The position numbers and the translations under genes are program-made. DNA of 64,000 nucleotides, from positions 868,001-932,000 of the forward strand of contig NZ_CP045994.1 of NCBI RefSeq assembly GCF_016899425.1. Direction: 5' to 3'. The notes beneath the pieces were generated by a model, which was not told where the DNA came from, did not search any database, and worked only from the letters and a program-made list of their open reading frames with translations. This document shows positions 18,940-28,143 of this stretch, piece by piece. How positions within the stretch are numbered: the first letter of the stretch is position 1; each line of letters begins with the position of its first letter. This DNA comes from Burkholderia sp. MS389. Lineage in GTDB: Bacteria; Pseudomonadota; Gammaproteobacteria; Burkholderiales; Burkholderiaceae.

Positions 18940-18963
18940 GGTTGATTTGGTTGACACGGTTGA
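18940..18963 (+). repeat. Three GGTTGA direct repeats with 9 bp period
   Basis: GGTTGA occurs at 18940, 18949 and 18958, each exactly 9 bp after the previous. The last copy overlaps the TTGACT -35 element of the toxin-antitoxin promoter. This spacing and position fit an autoregulatory operator, which is inference. Confidence 0.5.
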
Positions 18964-18988
18964 CTTTGTTTCGATTCAAGGCTACGCT
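18960..18988 (+). promoter_or_regulatory. Candidate promoter of the RES toxin-antitoxin operon
   Basis: TTGACT (18960-18965) and TACGCT (18983-18988) are separated by 17 bp, about 30 bp before the antitoxin start. A second -35-like TTGACA lies at 18951. Confidence 0.5.
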
Positions 18989-19018
18989 CGATCATTCCGG
19001 TAGTGACGGGAGGTGATG

Positions 19019-19669
19019 ATGATTGCGCGGGCTCATACGCTGGAAGGAACGGCCGTCGTTCTTGATGTCGAGACGGAGGAAGCGCTGCGCAGCGCCGTCG
19101 GCGCGGCGACCATGCTCGGCCCCGATCGCGCGCGGGCGCTGCTCAGCCTGTCCGACGAGCAATTGGGGCACCTGTTCAAGGTCGGCATCGCGCAGGTCAT
19201 CGATCTGGCCGGCACGATCACGTTCGGCATCGCCGCTGCGGCGACGCGCGACAGGCCGGCCCGCGGGAAGAAGCGGGCGGCGGCAGTCGCCGCCGCCGAT
19301 CCGGAGCGGCAGGTGCAGGCCGAACGGCGCATGCTGGTCGCCGACGGCAAGCTGCTGCCCGCCGCGCAGACATGGGCCGGCCTCGGCATGACGCGGCAGG
19401 CGCTCAGCAAGGCCGTGGCGTCCGGCCGGATCTTCACGGTCGATGTCGGCGCCGCACAGTACTACCCGGCCTTCTACCTGGCGGGAGATATCGATCGGAA
19501 GACGTTGGGCCGGGTGACCCAATGTCTGGGCGGTTTGCCGGGATGGAGCAAATGGCAGTTCTTCACGACGCCGAAGGCATCGCTGGGCAACGTCACGCCG
19601 CTCGTCGCGCTGTCGCGCGGGAAGGTGGGTGAAGTCGAGCGCGCCGCCACGGCGTTCGCCGAGCGCTAG
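19019..19669 (+). CDS. Antitoxin of a RES-type toxin-antitoxin pair (Xre/MbcA/ParS-like)
   Basis: This 216-residue protein ends with FFTTPKASLGNVTPLVALSR and a GEVERAATAFAER tail, the toxin-binding C-terminus of the Xre/MbcA/ParS (DUF2384) antitoxins. The middle, TWAGLGMTRQALSKAVASGR, looks like the helix-turn-helix that contacts DNA. A near-perfect ribosome site (GGAGGTGATG) precedes ATG 19019; GTG 19013 and ATG 19016 are also in frame but too close to it. In this family the antitoxin precedes the toxin and represses the operon. It is longer than the usual 120-160 residues, with about 60 extra N-terminal residues of unknown role. The toxin gene follows after 9 bp. Confidence 0.8.
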   Translation: MIARAHTLEGTAVVLDVETEEALRSAVGAATMLGPDRARALLSLSDEQLGHLFKVGIAQVIDLAGTITFGIAAAATRDRPARGKKRAAAVAAADPERQVQAERRMLVADGKLLPAAQTWAGLGMTRQALSKAVASGRIFTVDVGAAQYYPAFYLAGDIDRKTLGRVTQCLGGLPGWSKWQFFTTPKASLGNVTPLVALSRGKVGEVERAATAFAER

Positions 19670-19678
19670 GCGGCCCGT

Positions 19679-20272
19679 TTGCTGACGGCGCCAGGAGCAC
19701 ATTTCGCGAGCGCGACACTGGTGACTCGCGAAGTTGCGCCGACGGCGCTGCTGCGCATCTCGCGATTCGCGACGGGCGAGCCGTACTTCGGCAAGTCGGG
19801 CGGCAACCGCTTCGACGATCCACGCAAGCGACGGCGGTACGGCACCAGCTATTTCGGCTTCGATCTGCATTGCGCATTCGCCGAGACGGTGCTGCACGAC
19901 GAAGTCGCCGATCTGGCGCTGGGCGGTTTCCCGCTCGTGACGACCGAACTCGATCGCTACGTCCTTTCGTTTGGCGGCGCGCCGCTGACCGTCGCCGTCC
20001 TGCACGGCTTGCCACTGAAGAATCTCGGGGGTGACGGCGCGTTGTCGACCATCGCACCGTACGACGTTCCGCAACAGTGGTCGCTTGCCGTCCACCGGCA
20101 TCCCCGTCGCGTCGACGGGTTTTTATACATGTCGCGCCATCTCAACACGTCGGAAGCGCTCGTGCTGTTCGATCGTGCCGAACCGAAGCTCTCGCTCGGG
20201 CGCGCCGTTCCGTTCAGGCGTCATCCCGATGCGGCCCGCGTATTGCGGGACTTCAACGTACTGCTGCGTTGA
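19679..20272 (+). CDS. RES-domain toxin (NAD+ phosphorylase family)
   Basis: This 197-residue RES protein has the family motifs in order: LLRISRFATG with the first conserved Arg, GGNRFDDP, YGTSYFGFDLHCAFAETVLHD carrying the Tyr and Glu, and GFLYMSRHLNTSEALVLFDR carrying the conserved Ser. Characterised relatives degrade NAD+. The frame is the same as the antitoxin's, directly after its TAG, and the first available start is a TTG at 19679; GTG 19721 is another option but would cut into the conserved N-terminus. The weak start would keep toxin output low relative to the antitoxin. Confidence 0.85.
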   Translation: MLTAPGAHFASATLVTREVAPTALLRISRFATGEPYFGKSGGNRFDDPRKRRRYGTSYFGFDLHCAFAETVLHDEVADLALGGFPLVTTELDRYVLSFGGAPLTVAVLHGLPLKNLGGDGALSTIAPYDVPQQWSLAVHRHPRRVDGFLYMSRHLNTSEALVLFDRAEPKLSLGRAVPFRRHPDAARVLRDFNVLLR

Positions 20273-20314
20273 CGCGTGTGGCGCGTGACCCACGCGCCAA
20301 CGCGCGCATCCCTC

Positions 20315-21529
20315 TCACGCCGCCGCGCCGCTCCCCGCCACGCGCGCCTGCCGCTGGTACAGCACCATCGACAGCGCGACGCCCGCGGCCGCGGCCACCG
20401 CCGCGAACAGGAACACCTGCGGATAGCCGAACGCACCGGCCACATAGCCGGCGAGCGGGCCGGTGATGCCGAGCGACAGGTCGAGGAACACCGAATACGC
20501 GGACAGCGCCGCGCCGCGGCTCGCGGGCGGCACCAGCGCGACGGCCTCGACGCCGAGCGCCGGGAAGATCAGCGCGAAGCCGAAGCCCGTCAGCGCGGCG
20601 CCGACGAGCGCGACGTGCGGCACCGGCGCGAGCCACAGCAGCAAAAGGCCCGCGGATTCGAACGCGAACGACACGATCGCGACGCGGAAGCCGCCGTAGG
20701 TCTTGATCGTGTTCGCGAACAGCAAGCGCGCGCCGATGAACAGCGTGCCGAACACGGTCAGCGACAGCGCGGCGTTCGGCCAGTGGCGCGCCGCGTAGTA
20801 CAGCGTGACGAACGTCGCGATCGAGCCGAAGCCGGCCGAACCGAGCGCGAGGCCGAGGCCGTGCGGCAGCACGCGCGTGAACACGCTCGCATACGACATC
20901 CGTTCGCCGTGCACGAGCGGCACCGGCGCGATCGGGCGAGCGAGGGTGAAGCCGAGCGCGGCCAGCGCGATCACGATCACGCCGATCAGTGCCGGATTCA
21001 GCGTATGCGCGATCGCGACGCCGACCGGCGCGCCGAGCGCGAGCGCGCCGTAGGTCGCGATGCCGTTCCACGAGATCACCTTCGCGTTGTGCGCGACGCC
21101 GACCCGGCCGATGCCCCACAGGATCGCGCCGGTGCCGCACAGGCTTTCGCCGACGCCGAGCACGAGCCGGCTCGCGACCAGCAGCACGAGGCTCGCGACC
21201 GGCCAGTGCGCGAGCAGCAGCGCGACCAGCAGCAGCACGCCCGACACGCCGCAGCCGACCAGCCCGCGCAGCACCGTCTGCTTCGGCCCGAGCGTATCGG
21301 CGAGGCGCCCGGCGAGCGGCCGCGACGCGAGCGTCGCGAAATACTGGACGCTGATCGCCCCGCCCGCGACGATCGCGGAAAAGCCGAGGTCGTCGTGGAC
21401 GAAGCCGGGCAGCACCGCGAGCGGCAGGCCGATGGTCAGGTAGCAGATGAACGTGAAGCAGACGACGGACACGATTTGCAGCGTGACCGCAAACCCGCTG
21501 CGCGGCGGTGTGGCGGAATCGGATGACAT
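20315..21529 (-). CDS. MFS transporter, YhhS-like
   Basis: The ATG at 21529 gives 404 residues ([20 protein letters not shown]). About 12 helices follow, and [20 protein letters not shown] in loop 2-3 is a good match to the YhhS/YfcJ group of small-molecule exporters (arabinose and herbicide efflux have been reported in that group). Other landmarks are [20 protein letters not shown] and [20 protein letters not shown], both typical of YhhS. It stands alone, convergent with the RES toxin gene. An upstream start at 21592 lacks support. Confidence 0.85.
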   Translation of the reverse strand: MSSDSATPPRSGFAVTLQIVSVVCFTFICYLTIGLPLAVLPGFVHDDLGFSAIVAGGAISVQYFATLASRPLAGRLADTLGPKQTVLRGLVGCGVSGVLLLVALLLAHWPVASLVLLVASRLVLGVGESLCGTGAILWGIGRVGVAHNAKVISWNGIATYGALALGAPVGVAIAHTLNPALIGVIVIALAALGFTLARPIAPVPLVHGERMSYASVFTRVLPHGLGLALGSAGFGSIATFVTLYYAARHWPNAALSLTVFGTLFIGARLLFANTIKTYGGFRVAIVSFAFESAGLLLLWLAPVPHVALVGAALTGFGFALIFPALGVEAVALVPPASRGAALSAYSVFLDLSLGITGPLAGYVAGAFGYPQVFLFAAVAAAAGVALSMVLYQRQARVAGSGAAA

Positions 21530-21862
21530 GGGGTCGGAACGAATGGCGGAGCGGACGGAAAACGGCGGAAAAGGGAATCGGGATTTTCCCATGGAACCGG
21601 TTTTCCCGCAGGTACCGTTTAGTTAACTGCGCCCCGTTCGTAGAGAGGACCGCCGGTCACGGGGGCAGGGACGGACGGAGCGCCCCGTCCGGCAAGGGCG
21701 TCAGCCGGCCGGGCGCGCATATCGCGGCAGTTATATGAGCCGCATGCGTGATGGGCTATGGGTTGCGGAATTTGACGGTGATAGCGTGCAAACTGTCGGA
21801 AAAACGTCGGTCGAGCGCTCCGCGCAGGCCGCCTTGCCCCCCATTTGAAGAAACACCGAGAC
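21530..21862. other. Intergenic region between yhhS-like gene and xdhA
   Basis: This is a 333 bp divergent gap. It has no supported reading frame. Two moderately AT-rich patches near 21590-21630 and 21730-21780 probably hold the two promoters. No operator could be identified with confidence. Confidence 0.5.
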
Positions 21863-23434
21863 ATGAGTGAGCCGATCCGCTTCTACCATCGTCACGCGAT
21901 CCGCGAAGTCAGCGGCGCGGACGTGACCCGCACCGTGCTGCAATACCTGCGCGAGGACGCGCATTGCACCGGCACCAAGGAAGGCTGTGCGGAAGGCGAC
22001 TGCGGCGCGTGCACGGTCGTCGTCGGCGAGCTGACCGACGCCGGCGCGGTCGAGTTCAAGGCCGTCAACGCATGCATCCAGTTCCTGCCGACGCTCGACG
22101 GCAAGGCGCTGCTCACGGTCGAGGACCTGCGCCGGCCGGACGGTTCGCTGCACCCGGTGCAGCAGGCGATGGTCGATTGCCACGGGTCGCAGTGCGGCTT
22201 CTGCACGCCCGGCTTCGTGATGTCGATGTGGGCGCTGTACGAGAAGCACGGCCACGAAGGCTGCGGCAGTGCGTGCGCGAAGGCGAAGGACGTGCCGACG
22301 CGCACCGAGATCGCCGATGCGCTGACGGGCAACCTGTGCCGCTGTACCGGCTATCGCCCGATCGTCGATGCGGCGGTGCGGATGTTCGATGCGACCGGCG
22401 AAGCCGCGCCGCAGCCGGCCGCGCCGGTCGACACGGCCGCGCTCGCCCGCACGCTCGCATCGCTCAAGCGCGACGACACGTTCGACTACGCGACGGTCAA
22501 CGGCGCGCGCTTCGCGGCGCCGCGCACGCTCGACGCGCTGGCCGCGCTGAAGGCCGAGCGTCCCGACGCGCGCATTCTCGCGGGCAGCACCGACATCGGC
22601 CTGTGGGTCACCAAGCAGATGCGCCGCCTCGACGACCTGATCTACGTCGGCCAGATCGCCGAACTGCAGCAGGTCGTGCACGGCGACGACTGGATCGGGA
22701 TCGGCGCGGGCGTGACGGTCGAAAAGGCCTATGCGGCGCTCGCCGGAACCTATCCGGAACTGACCGAGATGTGGAAGCGCTTCGCGTCGCTGCCGATCCG
22801 CAACGCGGGCACGCTCGGCGGCAACGTCGCGAACGGCTCGCCGATCGGCGATTCGATGCCGGGCCTGATCGCGCTCGGCGCACGCGTCGTGCTGCGCGGC
22901 GGCGACACGGTGCGCGAGCTGCCGCTCGAGGCGCTGTACACCGGTTATCAACAAAAGGACCTGGCGCCGCACGAATTCGTCGTCGGCGTGAAGGTGCCGA
23001 CCCGCACCGGCGCCCGTGCAAAGCTGCAGTTCCGCACGTACAAGCTGTCGAAGCGGTTCGATTCGGACATCTCGGCCGTGTGCGCGGCGTTCGCGTTCAT
23101 CGCGGACGGCGACAGGATCCGCGAGCCGCGCATCGCGTTCGGCGGGATGGCCGCGACGCCGAAGCGCGCTGCCCATACGGAAGCCGTGCTCGACGGCGCG
23201 CAGTGGCACGAAGCCACCGCGCAGGCCGCGATGCAGGCGCTCGAGCGCGACTACCAGCCGCTGTCCGACATGCGCGCAACCAGCACGTATCGCCTCGATG
23301 CCGCGAAGAACCTGATGTTCCGATTCTGGCTGGAGACGCGCCCGCACGACCCGCTGCCGCCGCAGGCGCTGAACGTGCGCGAAGTGGCCGCCGAAGCAGG
23401 CGCTGAAGTTGCCGACGACGCGGCACGCGTCTGA
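21863..23434 (+). CDS. xdhA: Xanthine dehydrogenase small subunit (FeS and FAD)
   Basis: This is a 523-residue protein from ATG 21863 (MSEPIRFYHRHAIREV). The N-terminal 2Fe-2S domain has GTKEGCAEGDCGACTVV, and the second FeS domain has CGFCTPGFVMS and NLCRCTGYRPIVDAA. From about residue 205 the FAD-binding domain follows, with ARILAGSTDIGLWVTKQ and NAGTLGGNVANGSPIGDSMP, and then the CO-dehydrogenase flavoprotein C-terminal domain. It passes electrons from the molybdenum subunit to NAD+ in oxidation of hypoxanthine and xanthine to urate. xdhB follows after 18 bp. The annotated-looking TTG at 21845 was not chosen. Confidence 0.96.
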   Translation: MSEPIRFYHRHAIREVSGADVTRTVLQYLREDAHCTGTKEGCAEGDCGACTVVVGELTDAGAVEFKAVNACIQFLPTLDGKALLTVEDLRRPDGSLHPVQQAMVDCHGSQCGFCTPGFVMSMWALYEKHGHEGCGSACAKAKDVPTRTEIADALTGNLCRCTGYRPIVDAAVRMFDATGEAAPQPAAPVDTAALARTLASLKRDDTFDYATVNGARFAAPRTLDALAALKAERPDARILAGSTDIGLWVTKQMRRLDDLIYVGQIAELQQVVHGDDWIGIGAGVTVEKAYAALAGTYPELTEMWKRFASLPIRNAGTLGGNVANGSPIGDSMPGLIALGARVVLRGGDTVRELPLEALYTGYQQKDLAPHEFVVGVKVPTRTGARAKLQFRTYKLSKRFDSDISAVCAAFAFIADGDRIREPRIAFGGMAATPKRAAHTEAVLDGAQWHEATAQAAMQALERDYQPLSDMRATSTYRLDAAKNLMFRFWLETRPHDPLPPQALNVREVAAEAGAEVADDAARV

Positions 23435-23452
23435 CGACGGAGAACACCGAAC

Positions 23453-25816
23453 ATGAATCAGCAAGCAGAACCGTTCCTGAGCACCCTCGACCCGCAGGCC
23501 GACGCCGCGCAGGTGCACGTGTCGCGTGCGCACGAATCCGCCCACCTGCACGTGAGCGGCCGCGCGACCTATACCGACGACATCCCGCTCGTCGCCGGCA
23601 CGCTGCACGCGGCGCTCGGGTTGTCCGCGAAGCCGCACGCGAAGATCGTGTCGATGAACTTCGACGCGGTGCGCGCGACGCCGGGCGTGGTCGCCGTGTT
23701 CACGGCCGACGACATCCCGGGCGTCAACGATTGCGGCCCGATCATCCACGACGATCCGGTGCTCGCGAACGGCATCGTGCAGTTCGTCGGCCAGCCGATG
23801 TTCATCGTCGTCGCGACGTCGCATGAAACCGCGCGGCTCGCCGCGCGGCGCGCGCAGGTCGACTACGAGGAACTGCCCGCGATCCTGACCGCGCAGGAAG
23901 CGCGCAAGGCCGAAACCTACGTGATCCCGCCGCTGAAGCTCGCGCGCGGCGACGCGGCCGCGCGGCTCGCCGCCGCGCCGCACCGCGAGTCGGGCGAGAT
24001 GCTGCTTGGCGGCCAGGAGCAGTTCTACCTGGAAGGGCAGATCGCGTACGCGGTGCCGAAGGACGACGACGGGATGCACGTGTACTGCTCGACGCAGCAC
24101 CCGAGCGAGATGCAGCACCTGGTCGCGCACGTGCTCGGCGTCGCGTCGCACAACGTGCTGGTCGAATGTCGCCGGATGGGCGGCGGCTTCGGCGGCAAGG
24201 AGTCGCAGTCAGGCCTGTTCGCGTGCTGCGCGGCGCTCGCCGCATGGAAGCTGCTGTGCCCGGTGAAGCTGCGTCCGGACCGCGACGACGACATGATGAT
24301 CACCGGCAAGCGGCACGACTTCCATTACCGCTTCGACGTCGGCTACGACGACGACGGTCGCATCGACGGCGTCGCGCTCGACATGACGTCGCGCTGCGGC
24401 TTCTCGGCCGACCTGTCGGGCCCGGTGATGACGCGCGCGGTGTGCCACTTCGACAACGCGTACTGGCTCGGCGACGTCGACATCGCCGGCTACTGCGGCA
24501 AGACCAACACGCAGTCGAACACCGCGTTCCGCGGCTTCGGCGGCCCGCAGGGCGCGTTCGCGATCGAAACCATCCTCGACGACATCGCGCGTTCGCTTGG
24601 CCGCGATCCGCTCGACGTCCGCTACGCGAACCTGTACGGCAAGACCGAACGGAACGTGACGCCGTACGGGCAGACCGTCGAGGACAACGTGCTGCACGAA
24701 TTGCTCGGCGAACTCGAGACGACGAGCGACTATCGCGCGCGGCGCGCGGGCGTGCGCGCCTTCAACGCCCGCAACACGGTGCTGAAGAAAGGCATCGCGC
24801 TCACGCCGGTGAAATTCGGCATCGCGTTCAACGTCACGCACTTCAACCAGGCCGGCGCGCTCGTGCACATCTACACCGACGGCTCGGTGCTCGTGAACCA
24901 CGGCGGCACGGAGATGGGGCAGGGGCTCAACACGAAGGTCGCGCAGGTCGTCGCGCACGAACTCGGCATCCGCTTCGGCCGGATCCGCGTGACCGCGACC
25001 GACACGAGCAAGGTCGCGAACACGTCCGCGACCGCCGCGTCGACGGGCTCCGACCTGAACGGCAAGGCCGCGCAGGACGCGGCGCGCCAGTTGCGCGAGC
25101 GGCTCGCGGCGTTCGCGGCGAAGCAGTTCGGCGACGGCAACGTCGAGGCGGCCGACGTGAAGTTCGGCAACGACGTCGTGTGGGTCGGCGGCCATGGCGT
25201 GCCGTTCGGCGAGGTGGTCGCGAAGGCGTATCTTGCGCGCGTGCAGCTGTGGTCCGACGGGTTTTATGCGACGCCGAAGCTGCACTGGGATCAATCGAAG
25301 CTGCAGGGCCGGCCGTTCTACTACTACTCGTACGGCGCGGCCGTGTCGGAAGTCGTGGTCGACACGCTGACGGGCGAGATGCGCACGCTGCGCGTCGATG
25401 CGCTGCACGACGTCGGCGCGTCGCTGAACCCGGCGCTCGACATCGGCCAGGTCGAAGGCGCGTTCATCCAGGGGATGGGCTGGTTGACGACCGAGGAGCT
25501 GTGGTGGAACGCGGGCGGCAAGCTGATGACGCATGCGCCGTCCACGTACAAGATCCCGACGGTGAACGACACGCCGCCCGAGTTCAACGTGCGGCTGTTC
25601 CAGAACCGCAACGTCGAGGACAGCATCCACCGCTCGAAGGCCGTCGGCGAGCCGCCGCTGCTGCTGCCGTTCTCGGTGTTCTTCGCGGTGCGCGATGCGG
25701 TGGCCGCGGTCGGCGACTACCAGGTGAATCCGCCGCTCGACGCGCCGGCCACGGGCGAGTCGATCCTGCGCGCGATCGGCGCGGTGCGTGCGGCGAGCGC
25801 GAGCCGGGCAGGTTGA
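23453..25816 (+). CDS. xdhB: Xanthine dehydrogenase large subunit (molybdopterin)
   Basis: This is a 787-residue catalytic subunit of the usual length. It carries GGQEQFYLEGQIAYAVPKDD, CRRMGGGFGGKESQ and NTAFRGFGGPQGAFAIE for the molybdopterin cofactor and substrate, GGTEMGQGLNTKVAQVVAHE, and the catalytic Glu in KAVGEPPLLLPFSVFFAVRDA near the C-terminus. Together with XdhA it forms the bacterial xanthine dehydrogenase. A 23-codon frame and the short xdhC follow. Confidence 0.96.
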   Translation: MNQQAEPFLSTLDPQADAAQVHVSRAHESAHLHVSGRATYTDDIPLVAGTLHAALGLSAKPHAKIVSMNFDAVRATPGVVAVFTADDIPGVNDCGPIIHDDPVLANGIVQFVGQPMFIVVATSHETARLAARRAQVDYEELPAILTAQEARKAETYVIPPLKLARGDAAARLAAAPHRESGEMLLGGQEQFYLEGQIAYAVPKDDDGMHVYCSTQHPSEMQHLVAHVLGVASHNVLVECRRMGGGFGGKESQSGLFACCAALAAWKLLCPVKLRPDRDDDMMITGKRHDFHYRFDVGYDDDGRIDGVALDMTSRCGFSADLSGPVMTRAVCHFDNAYWLGDVDIAGYCGKTNTQSNTAFRGFGGPQGAFAIETILDDIARSLGRDPLDVRYANLYGKTERNVTPYGQTVEDNVLHELLGELETTSDYRARRAGVRAFNARNTVLKKGIALTPVKFGIAFNVTHFNQAGALVHIYTDGSVLVNHGGTEMGQGLNTKVAQVVAHELGIRFGRIRVTATDTSKVANTSATAASTGSDLNGKAAQDAARQLRERLAAFAAKQFGDGNVEAADVKFGNDVVWVGGHGVPFGEVVAKAYLARVQLWSDGFYATPKLHWDQSKLQGRPFYYYSYGAAVSEVVVDTLTGEMRTLRVDALHDVGASLNPALDIGQVEGAFIQGMGWLTTEELWWNAGGKLMTHAPSTYKIPTVNDTPPEFNVRLFQNRNVEDSIHRSKAVGEPPLLLPFSVFFAVRDAVAAVGDYQVNPPLDAPATGESILRAIGAVRAASASRAG

Positions 25817-25817
25817 G

Positions 25818-25889
25818 ATGAAACGCTCTTTGCGCTTGCTTCGTTCGTTGCTCGCTCACGGCGGCACGACCCGACGGAGGCCGGCATGA
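25818..25889 (+). CDS. Short leader-like ORF (23 aa) overlapping the xdhC start
   Basis: ATG 25818 begins 1 bp after xdhB and the frame ends in a TGA that overlaps the xdhC start as ATGA (25886-25889). The peptide (MKRSLRLLRSLLAHGGTTRR...) is basic and matches no family. It could couple translation of xdhC to xdhB, or be chance. It was not in any family I recognise. Confidence 0.25.
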   Translation: MKRSLRLLRSLLAHGGTTRRRPA

Positions 25890-26554
25890 ACGGCCCCGCT
25901 CGTTCGCCGCGTGCCGCGTCGCAGGCGTCCGCCGCCGGATGCGACGGCGCGTGCGGCAGCGCGTCGTCGCAACGACAGCCGTTCGCGCCCGGCTCCGGCC
26001 AGCGCAACCGCGTGACCGCAGCACCGCCGCCGATGCACATCGTGCTGTTCGGCGCGGGGCACGTCGGCCACGCGCTCGTCACGCTGCTCGGCGCGCTGCC
26101 GTGCGTCGTGCAGTGGGTCGACACGCGCGACGAGCTGTTCCCGGACGAATGTCCGCCGAACGTGCAGCCGGAGCCGACCGACACGCCGGAGGCCGTCGTC
26201 GACGCGGCGCCGCCCGGCGCGTACTTCCTCGTGATGACGCACAACCACGCGCTCGACTTCGCGCTCGCCGCGCAGATCATGCGGCGGCGCGACTACGCGT
26301 ACTTCGGGATGATCGGCTCGCGCACCAAGCGCGTGAAGTTCGAGCGCCGGCTCGCCGCGCGCGGCGTCGATCCGGCGCGGCTCGTCGAGATGGTGTGCCC
26401 GATCGGCGTCGCGGGCATCGTCGACAAGGCACCGGGCGCGATCGCGGTGGCCGTCTGCGCGGAGCTGCTGCAGGCCCGCTCGGGCATGCCGGTGGCCAAT
26501 GCGAAGGCGGCCGCGGCCGGGCGCGCACGCGACGACCTGTCCTGCGCGCGCTAA
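25886..26554 (+). CDS. xdhC: XdhC-like molybdenum cofactor insertion protein lacking the N-terminal domain
   Basis: From ATG 25886, with AGG/CGGAGG upstream, this is 222 residues. Residues 50 to the end are the XdhC Rossmann domain: HIVLFGAGHVGHALVTLLG, VQWVDTRDELFPDECP, YFLVMTHNHALDFAL, AYFGMIGSRTKRVKFERRL and CPIGVAGIVDKAPGAIAVAV. Full XdhC proteins have about 300 or more residues, with an N-terminal XdhC/CoxI domain bearing a conserved Cys pair (QCCGG). Here that domain is replaced by about 48 Ala/Ser/Arg-rich residues, and xdhB ends only 70 bp upstream, so there is no room for it. XdhC binds molybdenum cofactor, protects it and inserts it into XdhB; loss of the N-terminal half may impair this. 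Confidence 0.8.
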   Translation: MNGPARSPRAASQASAAGCDGACGSASSQRQPFAPGSGQRNRVTAAPPPMHIVLFGAGHVGHALVTLLGALPCVVQWVDTRDELFPDECPPNVQPEPTDTPEAVVDAAPPGAYFLVMTHNHALDFALAAQIMRRRDYAYFGMIGSRTKRVKFERRLAARGVDPARLVEMVCPIGVAGIVDKAPGAIAVAVCAELLQARSGMPVANAKAAAAGRARDDLSCAR

Positions 26555-26667
26555 AACGCGCGGTAAAACGGTCATGCCGCGCGGCTGGCGCACGACCGCG
26601 CGTTTTTGCCTACACTGCACGACAACGCGCGGCAGCGGGCCGCGCTTCACGTCACCGTGCACGCCCC

Positions 26668-27069
26668 ATGTCCGATCACTCCGTCTATCTCGACGCGCTC
26701 GATGCGAGCCTCGTCGCCATCGAGCGCTGGCTGTCCGGCGTCGATACCGCGCCGGCGGCGCTCGATGCGCTGCTCGCCGCGTTTTCCGTCGACTTCACGA
26801 TGATCCTGACCGACGGCCGCGTGGTCGACCATGACGGCATGCGCGCGCTGTTCGCGACGCTGGCCGGCGCGAAGCCGGGGCTGCACATCGCGCTGTCGGA
26901 GATCCGCGTGCTCGCGGCCGATGCAGCGCATGCGGTGATCACCTATCTCGAAACGCAGCATGCGGCAGCGGGCGAACTGCCGGCGCGCCGCGCGACCGCC
27001 GTGTTCGCGCGCGACGCGGCGGGCGTCGTGCGCTGGACTCATCTGCAGGAAACCTTCTGCACGGCCTGA
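26668..27069 (+). CDS. DUF4440/SnoaL-like small protein
   Basis: This is a 133-residue soluble protein from ATG 26668 (MSDHSVYLDALDASLVAIER). A cystatin-like alpha+beta fold of the NTF2/SnoaL superfamily is suggested by FSVDFTMILTDGRVVDHDGM, an alternating LAADAAHAVITYLETQ strand pair and a closing WTHLQETFC strand. Members are enzymes or binding proteins with varied roles and I cannot assign one. It follows xdhC by 113 bp and converges on a LysR gene 45 bp downstream. Confidence 0.7.
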   Translation: MSDHSVYLDALDASLVAIERWLSGVDTAPAALDALLAAFSVDFTMILTDGRVVDHDGMRALFATLAGAKPGLHIALSEIRVLAADAAHAVITYLETQHAAAGELPARRATAVFARDAAGVVRWTHLQETFCTA

Positions 27070-27114
27070 GCGGCCGCGCTGCCTGACCACTTCGCGCCGC
27101 GCTTTGGCCGCGCG

Positions 27115-28062
27115 TCAGCGCTTGCGCGTGCGGGCGACCGTCAGTTCGTCGGACACGCTCTGCATCAGCGCGCACAGCCACGCGATGTCGGTCGGCCGAT
27201 CGGGTTGCGGGTGCGTGAGCAGGTAGCTCTTGATGCGCGGGAACGGCACGGGCGGCGTGACGACGACGAGCGGCAGCAGTTGCGCATAGTGCGTCGCGAA
27301 GCGGCGCGTCGTCGTGAAGATCAGGTCCGACTGCAGCAGCACCTGCGGCACGATCCCGAAATACGGCAGCGTCGTCACGATGCGCCGCGTGAGGCGTGCG
27401 CGCGCGAGGCCGATCTCGATCGCGTTGCGCTTGTCGCCGGTGTACGGCGTCGGCGCGACGTGCGCGGCCGACGCATACGCGTCGCGCGTGAGCGGTTCGC
27501 GGGCGAGCGGATGCGCGTCGCGCATCAGGCACACGATCGTGTCGGAGAACAGGTCCTGGCGCGCGAACTGCGGGTCGGGCTTCGGCCAGTTGCCGATCAC
27601 GAGATCGAGCGCACCCGATTGGAGCGCGCCCGCGTGGTCGAGCGCGGGATTCAGCGAATCGATTTCCAGATGCGCATGCGGCGCCGCGTCGCGAAAGCGC
27701 TCGATCAGCGTCGGCATGAAGAAATCGTTCAGGTAGTCGGGTGCGGCGACGCGGAATGTGCGCCGCGCGGACGACGGATCGAAGTCGCCGTGCGGCGTCG
27801 CGATGAAGTCGACCTCGCGCAGCGCACGCGACGCGGCTTCGAGCAGCGACGCGCCGTATTCGGTCGGCACCATGCCGGATTTGCCGCGCACGAGGATCGG
27901 GTCGTTCAGCGTCTCGCGCAGCTTGCGCAGCGCGGTGCTGATCGCGGGCTGGGTCTGGTTCAGCCGCAGCGCGGCCTGCGTGACGCTGCGCTCGAGCAAC
28001 AGCGTGCGCAATACGCGCACGAGCCAGATGTCGAGCGAGGCGGTACGGTCGTCGTCGTCCAT
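27115..28062 (-). CDS. LysR-family transcriptional regulator (NodD/NahR-like)
   Basis: This 315-residue regulator begins MDDDDRTASLDIWLVRVLRT. The helix-turn-helix is SVTQAALRLNQTQPAISTAL followed by RKLRETLNDPILVRGKSGM, the form typical of the NahR/NodD/SyrM branch. The effector domain follows (RRTFRVAAPDYLNDFFMPTL). That branch often senses aromatic compounds. It converges with the DUF4440 gene and lies downstream of a thioredoxin-fold isomerase gene on the same strand, with an 81 bp gap between them. Confidence 0.87.
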   Translation of the reverse strand: MDDDDRTASLDIWLVRVLRTLLLERSVTQAALRLNQTQPAISTALRKLRETLNDPILVRGKSGMVPTEYGASLLEAASRALREVDFIATPHGDFDPSSARRTFRVAAPDYLNDFFMPTLIERFRDAAPHAHLEIDSLNPALDHAGALQSGALDLVIGNWPKPDPQFARQDLFSDTIVCLMRDAHPLAREPLTRDAYASAAHVAPTPYTGDKRNAIEIGLARARLTRRIVTTLPYFGIVPQVLLQSDLIFTTTRRFATHYAQLLPLVVVTPPVPFPRIKSYLLTHPQPDRPTDIAWLCALMQSVSDELTVARTRKR

Positions 28063-28143
28063 TGGTGGGGGGTGATTCGGGGGACGCGTAACCTTACCGC
28101 AGCCGCGCGTTGCCGTGCGTGATACCGGCCATCACGCACCCCA

